A DNA stretch of 5,969 nucleotides from Dehalococcoidia bacterium. Lineage in GTDB: Bacteria; Chloroflexota; Dehalococcoidia; Dehalococcoidales; UBA5760. This document shows, one piece after another, positions 1-4,995 of the stretch. The translations under genes and the position numbers were made by a program. How positions within the stretch are numbered: position 1 is the stretch's first letter; every line of letters begins with the position of its first letter. The notes beneath the pieces are model-generated. The model saw nothing but the letters and a program-made list of their open reading frames with translations, searched no databases and was not told where the DNA came from. The DNA lies in the NCBI GenBank assembly GCA_011176655.1, contig DUEB01000054.1, positions 1-5,969 of the forward strand, given 5' to 3'.

Positions 1-501
1 GCTGACTACGAGGAAGAATTTGTGGAAAGATTTGTAGAGATAGGGAAGGCTCACAATCTATCAAAATCTGAGATAGCCAAGTTAGGGAGTAACTGGCTTT
101 TAGGCGAGAGCAGTCGCATAATAAATGCTAGTAACATAGATTTTACTGACTTTGCATTAAGGGTCAGCCCGGAACGGCTTGCCAGGTTGACGGACTTGTT
201 AGTGAAGGGTAGTATAACTGGAACTACCGCGAAACCTGTGCTTGAGGAAATGTACCGGACGGGGCAGGGGGCCGAAGACATCATTAACCGGCAGGGACTG
301 AGCCAGATAAGCGACCAGGAGGCACTCGAAGCTGAGGTCGTAGCCGTAATAAGCAGTAACCATAAGGCGGTAGCCGATTATAAAGCCGGCAAGACAGAGG
401 CCCTCAAATTTCTGGTCGGGCAGGTAATGAGGGCCACCAAAGGGCGCGCCAATCCAGGTCTGGTAAGCGAGCTACTAAAGGGAAAGCTTGAGGGACAATA
501 G
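1..501 (+). CDS. gatB: Asp-tRNA(Asn)/Glu-tRNA(Gln) amidotransferase subunit B, C-terminal part
   Basis: This is the last 166 codons of GatB. The frame is open from base 1, so the gene begins outside the window, and the GTG at 22 is an internal valine codon. GatB is the tRNA-binding subunit of the GatCAB complex, which converts misacylated Glu-tRNA(Gln) or Asp-tRNA(Asn) to the correct amide form in the cytoplasm. The fragment holds the end of the helical linker (the NWLLGE stretch around base 95) and the C-terminal YqeY-like domain, with the family signatures ISDQEALEAEV, VADYKAGK, FLVGQVM and TKGRANPGL. It ends normally at TAG 499-501, directly against secG. The first roughly 165 bases are markedly more AT-rich than the rest of the window, although the protein still reads as an ordinary GatB. 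The family assignment is near certain. Whether the complex serves Gln, Asn or both cannot be told from this fragment. Confidence 0.95.
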   Translation, partial: ADYEEEFVERFVEIGKAHNLSKSEIAKLGSNWLLGESSRIINASNIDFTDFALRVSPERLARLTDLLVKGSITGTTAKPVLEEMYRTGQGAEDIINRQGLSQISDQEALEAEVVAVISSNHKAVADYKAGKTEALKFLVGQVMRATKGRANPGLVSELLKGKLEGQ

Positions 502-720
502 ATGCAAACCAATCTTAATATAGCTCAAATCCTGTTATCCGTAGCCTTGATAGTGATTGTTCTCTTCCAGGTGAAAGGCGGTGGGCTGGGCGGTATCTTC
601 GGGCAGCAGAGCGGCGTCTACCGCACGAGACGCGGGGTGGAAAAGGTTCTGTTCCGACTGACCATCGTCTTCATAACCACCTTCCTGGCAATCTCAATCA
701 TATCGCTCCGGCTTGGCTAA
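502..720 (+). CDS. secG: Preprotein translocase subunit SecG
   Basis: SecG is the small accessory subunit of the SecYEG translocon in the inner membrane, where it assists SecA-driven protein export. The 72-residue product has the family layout: a first membrane helix at about residues 6-23, the glycine-rich cytoplasmic loop GGGLGGIFG at 26-34, a basic stretch (RTRRG, 41-45) and a second membrane helix at about 50-69. The ATG begins on the base after the gatB stop. Its Shine-Dalgarno (GAGGG, 490-494, 7-base spacer) lies inside the gatB coding region, so the two genes are surely co-transcribed and probably translationally coupled. The length is typical for the family. The gene ends at TAA 718-720. 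Confidence 0.95.
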   Translation: MQTNLNIAQILLSVALIVIVLFQVKGGGLGGIFGQQSGVYRTRRGVEKVLFRLTIVFITTFLAISIISLRLG

Positions 721-724
721 CTGT

Positions 725-730
725 GGGAGG
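725..730 (+). promoter_or_regulatory. Shine-Dalgarno that selects a CTG start for rsfS
   Basis: GGGAGG lies 6 bases before the in-frame CTG at 737. It is downstream of the other candidate start, TTG at 713, so it cannot serve that codon. No purine-rich motif precedes TTG 713. The position of this site is the main reason for preferring CTG as the rsfS start. Confidence 0.6.
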
Positions 731-736
731 ACAACT

Positions 737-1081
737 CTGGAAGCTATAGAGGTAGCCCACCAGGTAGTTGCCGCAGCCAGCGAAAAAAAGGCAACGGATA
801 TCGTGCTGCTGGATACCCGCGGGGTGTGCAGCTTCGCCGATTACTTCGTGATGTGCAGCGGTGAGAGCAGTAAGCAGATTGAGGCCATCCGCGATGAAAT
901 CGGGCACACCCTGAAGAAAGAAGGTATCCTACCCCACCACTACGAAGGAGCCGTAGACTCCGGATGGCTCTTGATTGACCTTAGGGACGTTATTGTCCAT
1001 ATCTTCGCCCCCATCGAGCGCGAGCACTACCAGCTCGACCAGTTGTGGAGCCAGGCTGCCCCGATAGTCAGGATTCAGTAG
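737..1081 (+). CDS. rsfS: Ribosomal silencing factor RsfS (DUF143 / Iojap family)
   Basis: RsfS binds ribosomal protein uL14 on the 50S subunit and blocks joining with the 30S, lowering translation under nutrient limitation. Counting from CTG 737 the product has 114 residues and shows the family motifs DYFV (35-38), CSGES (40-44), GWLLID (76-81), DVIVHIF (84-90) and YQLDQLW (98-104). The start is uncertain. A TTG at 713 would add eight residues and overlap the end of secG by 8 bases, which could work by reinitiation, but it has no Shine-Dalgarno. CTG 737 sits 6 bases after GGGAGG and gives an N-terminus of about the length usual in RsfS (16 residues before the KKATDI block). In many bacteria rsfS sits next to nadD, but here it follows gatB and secG. 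It ends at TAG 1079-1081, facing the end of ndk. Confidence 0.93.
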   Translation: MEAIEVAHQVVAAASEKKATDIVLLDTRGVCSFADYFVMCSGESSKQIEAIRDEIGHTLKKEGILPHHYEGAVDSGWLLIDLRDVIVHIFAPIEREHYQLDQLWSQAAPIVRIQ

Positions 1082-1095
1082 CTATGCCGGCACCG

Positions 1096-1512
1096 CTAGG
1101 GAAAAATCTCGCCCTCCCCAAAGAAGAGCCTGATTTCCTGCTCGGCGGTCTTCGGAGAATCAGAGCCGTGGATGCTGTTATGCTCGATATCGACACCGAA
1201 GTCACCCCTGATAGTACCCGCCTCAGCCTTAGCCGGGTCGGTTGGCCCCATTAACTTCCTAATCGCCCCCACGGCATCATCGCCGGCAAAGACCGCGGCG
1301 ACTATCGGCGCCGAGGTAATATAGCTTACCAGACCCTCAAAGAAGGGCTTCTCCCTATGGACAGCGTAATGACGCCCAGCCAGCTCCCTGTCCATGTGCA
1401 ACATCTTTATGGCTACCAGCTTGAGTCCTTGAGACTGTAAGCGGCCAATGATGGCACCGGCCAGTCCTCTCTCCATAGCGTCGGGCTTAATAAGTACCAG
1501 AGACCTTTCCAT
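1096..1512 (-). CDS. ndk: Nucleoside diphosphate kinase
   Basis: Ndk transfers the gamma phosphate from an NTP to an NDP through a phosphohistidine, balancing the NTP and dNTP pools. The 138-residue protein is full length for a bacterial Ndk and keeps the active-site set: K9 in LIKPDA, Y49, F57, R85, T91, R102, N112 and the phosphorylated H115 in the NSIHGSDS signature. The start is fixed at ATG 1512, because an in-frame TAG lies four codons upstream and the N-terminus matches the family. The AAGGAG-type ribosome site (1527-1533 on the plus strand) is 14 bases away, a longer spacer than usual. It is the last gene of the minus-strand run, 37 bp after the HAD gene. It is probably part of that operon, since I see no promoter of its own. 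Its stop is 14 bp from the rsfS stop on the other strand. Confidence 0.97.
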   Translation of the reverse strand: MERSLVLIKPDAMERGLAGAIIGRLQSQGLKLVAIKMLHMDRELAGRHYAVHREKPFFEGLVSYITSAPIVAAVFAGDDAVGAIRKLMGPTDPAKAEAGTIRGDFGVDIEHNSIHGSDSPKTAEQEIRLFFGEGEIFP

Positions 1513-1526
1513 AGGCTTCGTCTAAA

Positions 1527-1535
1527 CTCCTTTTT
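1527..1535 (-). promoter_or_regulatory. ndk ribosome binding site with a long spacer
   Basis: Read on the minus strand this is AAAAAGGAG, a strong Shine-Dalgarno, but 14 bases lie between it and the ndk ATG at 1512. No other start codon is available between it and the conserved N-terminus, so the long spacer appears real and may reduce initiation efficiency. Confidence 0.55.
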
Positions 1536-1549
1536 AAGATTTCTATCGG

Positions 1550-2239
1550 CTAGCGTTTGAGGAGGCTATCCAGCCCGGCTACCGTGACCTCCTCCAGGGT
1601 ATCAACGATAAGGTCAGCCCCGGCAAGCTTAGTCCTGGGGTTGGTGCTGGTTACGGCGATGCAGGGCATTCCAGCTCTCTTAGCGGCGCTAACCCCGGCC
1701 ACCGCATCCTCGATGACCAGGCAGTCCTGAGGCCCAAGTTCCAGTCTCTCCGCAGCCAGCAGAAAAACCTGGGGGCTCGGCTTCCCCTCGGTCACCTCTC
1801 TACCGAAGACAATGACCCGAAAAAAGCCGGCGATACCGAGCTCCCGGGTAACCAGCTCAATATTCTCTAACGGGGCGGATGACCCTATCGCCTGAGAGAA
1901 GCCGTGTTCCTTGAGAGCCTGCATCAGCCCGATTGCCCCGGGCAGCGGCTTTATGTGGGCACCAGCCCGGTGACGAAAGAGCTCTTCTTTCTCAGCCGCC
2001 ATAGCCTCCATTTCACCGGACGAGATTTCGCTACCCAAAACGTTCCTGATTATGGCGTCGTTCCTCTTACCGAAATTGCGTCTGAAGTCGTCCTCGGTAT
2101 AGCTGGCACCCCGCTGGCGAAAGACCTCCTGCCAAGCCCTGAAGTGATAGGGGGCAGTGTCGGCGATGACGCCATCCATGTCCCAGATTACCGCCTTATG
2201 CTGATGGCGCATCGCCAGCGGGCTGACCCCATTTGTCAT
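1550..2239 (-). CDS. HAD-superfamily phosphatase, beta-phosphoglucomutase-like
   Basis: This is a haloacid dehalogenase family enzyme of the subgroup with an alpha-helical cap. Counting from ATG 2239 (229 residues), motif I is DMDGVIADT (nucleophile D20, acid/base D22), motif II is the S120 region (GSSAPLEN), motif III is K153 in EGKPSP and motif IV is E177-D178 in VIEDAVAG. The cap begins right after motif I with YHFRAW (H32), a sequence characteristic of beta-phosphoglucomutase, which interconverts beta-glucose 1-phosphate and 6-phosphate. No maltose or trehalose phosphorylase is nearby, so a sugar-phosphate or nucleotide phosphatase remains possible. The start is uncertain. ATG 2239 has GGAGG 12 bases upstream but overlaps the thioesterase gene by 44 bases. 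ATG 2212 gives a more family-like N-terminus and only 17 bases of overlap, but lacks a ribosome site. The open frame extends back to 2302. Confidence 0.88.
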   Translation of the reverse strand: MTNGVSPLAMRHQHKAVIWDMDGVIADTAPYHFRAWQEVFRQRGASYTEDDFRRNFGKRNDAIIRNVLGSEISSGEMEAMAAEKEELFRHRAGAHIKPLPGAIGLMQALKEHGFSQAIGSSAPLENIELVTRELGIAGFFRVIVFGREVTEGKPSPQVFLLAAERLELGPQDCLVIEDAVAGVSAAKRAGMPCIAVTSTNPRTKLAGADLIVDTLEEVTVAGLDSLLKR

Positions 2240-2663
2240 CAGGAATAATAACCTCCGAGCTGATATATTGCTTGGCTTTAGCCGTAGCCACGACGGTGCC
2301 ATCCTTCAAGGTCAAGCTGGCTTCGGTATCAACAAATCTCCTTGCCTTATTGCTCACCCAGGCGGTGATAGCCAGGGGCTCGCCTATCGATACCGGCCGT
2401 TTGAACCTGACCTCCATGGCTGCGGTGACCCCGCCCACCTTCTCAAAGCAGGCGACATAACCCATGGCCTCATCAAGCAGCGAGCTCAGAATGCCACCGT
2501 GAATAATCCCCTTCCATCCCTGGTGTAGTTCAGTCGGGGTGAAACTGGATGTCGCCACCTTGCCATCCCAGTTAAACTCCAGCTTCAAGCCGCAGGGGTT
2601 TCGCTTACCGCAGCCAAAACACAGGTCGCTGGCGGCAATTGACATTTCCGGTCCGGTTACCAT
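2196..2663 (-). CDS. PaaI-like hotdog-fold thioesterase
   Basis: The product is a 155-residue single-domain hotdog protein, most likely a cytoplasmic acyl-CoA thioesterase of the PaaI / 4HBT type. The N-terminus carries the cysteine motif CFGCGKRNPCGL (C15, C18, C24), common in one branch of this family. The core helix signature is HGGILSSLLDEAMG (55-68), where the HGG turn and the acidic D64-E65 pair match the active-site region of PaaI-like enzymes. The strand motif MEVRFKRPV follows at 83-91. The start is ATG 2663, supported by GGGGAG (2670-2675) with a 6-base spacer. The gene follows tsaB after 15 bp and overlaps the HAD gene at its end. The substrate cannot be told from the sequence. The C-terminal residues after about 140 look unstructured, and they are where the overlap lies. 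Confidence 0.88.
   Translation of the reverse strand: MVTGPEMSIAASDLCFGCGKRNPCGLKLEFNWDGKVATSSFTPTELHQGWKGIIHGGILSSLLDEAMGYVACFEKVGGVTAAMEVRFKRPVSIGEPLAITAWVSNKARRFVDTEASLTLKDGTVVATAKAKQYISSEVIIPDDKWGQPAGDAPSA
2252..2256 (-). promoter_or_regulatory. Candidate Shine-Dalgarno for the HAD gene, inside the thioesterase gene
   Basis: Read on the minus strand this is GGAGG in the context CGGAGGT, 12 bases before ATG 2239 and within the coding region of the upstream thioesterase. It is the only good ribosome site near the HAD start, and it argues for ATG 2239 over ATG 2212. An in-frame CTG directly before that ATG would have a 9-base spacer. Confidence 0.4.
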
Positions 2664-2678
2664 TTTCGTCTCCCCATT

Positions 2679-3365
2679 CTATTTTTTGCCACGCTTTGGC
2701 TTGGTGATGTGCGGTCTCCTCAGGTATATGGGACTCAGGGCAGCCGGACTGTCAAGGTCTCCGGCCGCTAGCCGCCTGTTTCCCAGCTCGGCCAGAAAAC
2801 CGGCCCGCCGCAACCGGGCAGCCGGCGGGGCGATTACCGCCTTCTTCCCGAGCTGCTTCTTTAACCGGTCGTCGAGGGAGGCGCTCAGCTCACCGCAGAA
2901 TATGGTCTTTCTCTCTATCCGGGCACACAGCGCCTCTACGGTAGTGATGTGCTCGCCGATAATCGGCTGCCAGCTACCGCCCTTCATCTGATAGACGGCG
3001 GCGGCAATCTCACCCCGGCCGGCATTAAATACCGGACAGACCGGTAAGCCGGCTTCGGCGTGCTGGTAGGCCGCTACCGCCAGGGTGCTGATACCGACGA
3101 TAGGAACGCCCAGGCTCAAGGCGAGCCCCTTAGCCGTGCTGATACCGACGCGCAGCCCGTTATAACTCCCCGGACCCTTAGCCACCATAATGCCCGTAAC
3201 AGAACCAAGCTCAAGCCCGGTCTGGCTCAGGAGACTGGCCAGGCAGGGCAGCAGGGTAACGGTGTGGTTCTGCCCGCAGCGCCAGCTTAATTCGGCCAGT
3301 ATCTGGCTATCCTGAACCAGGGCCAGGCTGGCGGTATCGGTTGAGGTATCGATAGCCAGTTGCAT
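2679..3365 (-). CDS. tsaB: tRNA threonylcarbamoyladenosine biosynthesis protein TsaB
   Basis: TsaB is the inactive-kinase-like partner that forms the TsaD-TsaB-TsaE complex, which transfers threonylcarbamoyl to A37 of ANN-decoding tRNAs. The 228-residue product has the ASKHA-fold N-terminus with LAIDTST (3-9), the NHTVTLLP segment with H34, and the hallmark GPGSYNGLRVG (64-74). The usual residue after the aromatic in that motif is Thr, and here it is Asn. The C-terminal SPIYLRRP matches the family end and is followed by a short basic tail (KPKRGKK). TsaB lacks the full metal site of TsaD, and I see no second conserved metal-binding histidine motif, which excludes TsaD itself. The start, ATG 3365, is 3 bases after the tsaE stop, so the two are almost certainly coupled. 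Confidence 0.95.
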   Translation of the reverse strand: MQLAIDTSTDTASLALVQDSQILAELSWRCGQNHTVTLLPCLASLLSQTGLELGSVTGIMVAKGPGSYNGLRVGISTAKGLALSLGVPIVGISTLAVAAYQHAEAGLPVCPVFNAGRGEIAAAVYQMKGGSWQPIIGEHITTVEALCARIERKTIFCGELSASLDDRLKKQLGKKAVIAPPAARLRRAGFLAELGNRRLAAGDLDSPAALSPIYLRRPHITKPKRGKK

Positions 3366-3368
3366 CAG

Positions 3369-3857
3369 TCACTCTTCCGGCAAATGAAAAAGCTGCCCCA
3401 GCTGTGCCAGTAATTCCCGGTAGCGCGCACCACCGGACTTAAAGTGGAGGCTGCGCCGGGTATCATCCAGGAATTTTATCTCAATCCAAAGGCGCTCGGC
3501 GGGCAGTAGCGCTAGCCCCTTCTCAGCCCATTCTACAACACAGACGCCGCCCCCGTATAGATAATCGTCCAGGCCCAGGTCATCGATTTCCGCCAGGCGC
3601 TCAAGCCGGAACAGGTCCATGTGGTACAGCCTCAGCCGGCCGGCAAGCTCTCTCACGATAACGAAGGAGGGGCTTAAGGCGTAATCCTTGATATCCAGCC
3701 CCCAGGCGATACCCTGAGTGAGACAGGTCTTCCCGACCCCCAGCTCCCCGACCAGGAGAAAGACATCGCCCGCCTGGGCCAGTTCGCCGATACGGACGCC
3801 GATCTCTTGAGTCTCCTCCGGGCGGTGGCTTACCACATCAAGACGGTCTAGCTTCAT
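3369..3857 (-). CDS. tsaE: tRNA threonylcarbamoyladenosine biosynthesis ATPase TsaE
   Basis: TsaE is the P-loop ATPase that resets the TsaBD complex during t6A synthesis. The 162 residues show Walker A GELGVGKT (37-44, K43 and T44), the switch-like SPSF (62-65), the YHMDLFRL segment with D81, and VVEWAEK (107-113) with the conserved Trp and Glu. The residue after GKT is Cys, where Thr is usual in the family. The Mg-binding Thr itself is retained, so activity is expected. The ATG overlaps the thiL stop in an ATGA arrangement (3854-3857), which implies translational coupling. The protein is of normal length. Confidence 0.96.
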   Translation of the reverse strand: MKLDRLDVVSHRPEETQEIGVRIGELAQAGDVFLLVGELGVGKTCLTQGIAWGLDIKDYALSPSFVIVRELAGRLRLYHMDLFRLERLAEIDDLGLDDYLYGGGVCVVEWAEKGLALLPAERLWIEIKFLDDTRRSLHFKSGGARYRELLAQLGQLFHLPEE

Positions 3858-4867
3858 CTCTGCCTAAAGTGCTCCCAGCCGCCACTAGGTAGCTTAAAGG
3901 GATTTCCCTCCCGGTCAGCCAGAGCCACCCTATTTTCTGCATCGGCGACCATGTCGCCGATTACCGTGACCGGGCACTCAGCCGTTTGGGTAATTCTATC
4001 GATAACCCCGGCATCACCGGTAAACAGGAGCTCGTAGTCCTCGCCCCCCGAAAGTGCCAGCTCCAGGGCCTTCTCGCCGAAGCCCGTCCTGACCGCAGGG
4101 TCAACGGGCACCGCGTCAACATCGATGCGGGCGCCGAGCCGACTTGCCCGGCAGATATGTCCCAGGTCCGAGACCAGGCCGTCACTTACGTCTATCGCCG
4201 CTTTAACCCCACACTCTAAAAGCAGCTTGCCTTCAGCTATTCGCGGGTGGGGATGCAAGAAAGCCTCTTTCAGGCGGGCATTAGTCCCGGCATCGAAGTG
4301 GAGCTTCTTAGCGAGCATCTCCCAGCCGGCGCTGGCGGCTCCTAAATGCCCGGTAACCGCCACCTTATCACCCACCTTAGCCCCGGAGCGGGTGAGCATG
4401 TTTTCAGCGTGATTCTGGATAATACCGAGGACGGTGATGTTAAGCGCCACCTGCGGGCTGCGGCTGGTATCGCCGCCCACGATAGCCACCCCGAACTCCT
4501 GTGCCAGGCCGGTCATCCCCTGGTAGAGAGCCAGGACGTCACTAACTTCGGTGTCGTCGGGCAGCGCCAGCGAGACCACGGCATACCTGGGCAGACCACC
4601 CATAGCGGCAATGTCGCTCAGGTTAACCGCCAGCGCCTTCCAGCCTACCTCCCACCAGGGGGTAATATCCAGGGAAAAGTGGACGTCCTGAATAAAGGAA
4701 TCAACCGTAACCAGCTGAACTCCGGCGTCACCACGCCAGGCTGCGGCATCGTCACCGATGCCGATTATGAGATTCCGCCCGGCAGGGGTCTTTCTCGTCT
4801 GCGTCGGCGCAGCGATTTCCGCCACAAGCTCTATCAGCCCGAATTCACCCAGTTCCGAGACCTTCAC
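3854..4867 (-). CDS. thiL: Thiamine-monophosphate kinase
   Basis: ThiL phosphorylates thiamine monophosphate to thiamine diphosphate, the active cofactor, using ATP. The 337-residue protein has the full set of family signatures: SELGEFGLI at the N-terminus, IGDDAA (37-42), VDSFIQDVHF (55-64, with D61 and H63), NLSDIAAMGG (82-91), GGDT (131-134), DVSDGL (226-231) and GGEDYELLFT (274-283). These cover the ATP and magnesium sites of the PurM-like fold. The start is GTG 4867, chosen because the protein matches the family from its first residues. There is no Shine-Dalgarno. Instead a consensus -10 element ends 6 bases before the GTG, so the mRNA probably begins at or next to the start codon. It is the first gene of the minus-strand operon and shares ATGA with tsaE. 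No TPP riboswitch is present, because there is no leader to hold one. Confidence 0.96.
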   Translation of the reverse strand: MKVSELGEFGLIELVAEIAAPTQTRKTPAGRNLIIGIGDDAAAWRGDAGVQLVTVDSFIQDVHFSLDITPWWEVGWKALAVNLSDIAAMGGLPRYAVVSLALPDDTEVSDVLALYQGMTGLAQEFGVAIVGGDTSRSPQVALNITVLGIIQNHAENMLTRSGAKVGDKVAVTGHLGAASAGWEMLAKKLHFDAGTNARLKEAFLHPHPRIAEGKLLLECGVKAAIDVSDGLVSDLGHICRASRLGARIDVDAVPVDPAVRTGFGEKALELALSGGEDYELLFTGDAGVIDRITQTAECPVTVIGDMVADAENRVALADREGNPFKLPSGGWEHFRQR

Positions 4868-4873
4868 AGGCAG

Positions 4874-4903
4874 ATTATAGCACGCTCAGATTCAGGCTAA
4901 CAA
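4874..4903 (-). promoter_or_regulatory. Sigma70-type promoter of the thiL operon, predicted leaderless
   Basis: On the minus strand the -10 element is TATAAT (plus-strand bases 4874-4879), preceded by an extended -10 TGC. A partial -35, TTGTTA (4898-4903), lies 18 bases upstream and has four of six consensus bases. Transcription normally starts about 7 bases after a -10, which places +1 on the G of the thiL GTG at 4867. No other promoter of this quality was noticed in the window. Confidence 0.7.
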
Positions 4904-4932
4904 CCAGAGCCCTAGCCATAGCCAGCGAAAGC

Positions 4933-4941
4933 TGTTATATT
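4933..4941 (+). promoter_or_regulatory. Candidate extended -10 promoter for rsmA-ispE
   Basis: TGT followed by TATATT (4936-4941) matches an extended -10 with five of six -10 bases. No good -35 is seen 16-18 bases upstream. Transcription would begin near 4948 and give a leader of roughly 48 bases before rsmA. The site is back to back with the thiL promoter in the same 128-bp intergenic region, and the two -10 elements are about 57 bp apart. Confidence 0.45.
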
Positions 4942-4995
4942 CTTTATGGGGCGCCTGACGCCACTGCCGTAGCCAAGATTCAAGGGAGAGGCCAC

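Noticed and set aside
2240..2302. Extended N-terminus of the HAD protein up to ATG 2302
   Set aside because: It would overlap the thioesterase by 107 bases and add 21 residues with no counterpart in the family, and the good ribosome site lies further downstream.
2539..2991. 150-codon plus-strand open frame opposite tsaB and the thioesterase
   Set aside because: It lies antisense to two clearly assigned genes, has no recognisable domain and no ribosome site, and is typical of shadow frames in GC-rich coding DNA.
4346..4900. 184-codon plus-strand open frame opposite thiL
   Set aside because: It is fully antisense to a ThiL with all its family motifs. Its translation is low-complexity and unlike any family I know.
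4923..4934. Small hairpin CAGC-GAAA-GCTG in the divergent intergenic region, flanked by CCATA and TATGG
   Set aside because: The stem is four base pairs and overlaps the predicted rsmA -10 element, so it would not be in that transcript. The flanking arms are too short to claim an operator.
4950..4962. GGCG-CCTGA-CGCC hairpin in the rsmA leader as a regulatory element
   Set aside because: A four-pair stem in GC-rich DNA is expected by chance, and nothing links it to a known riboswitch or attenuator.
4868..4995. TPP riboswitch upstream of thiL
   Set aside because: The predicted transcript starts at the GTG, the conserved TPP-aptamer core is not seen, and the distance is too short.
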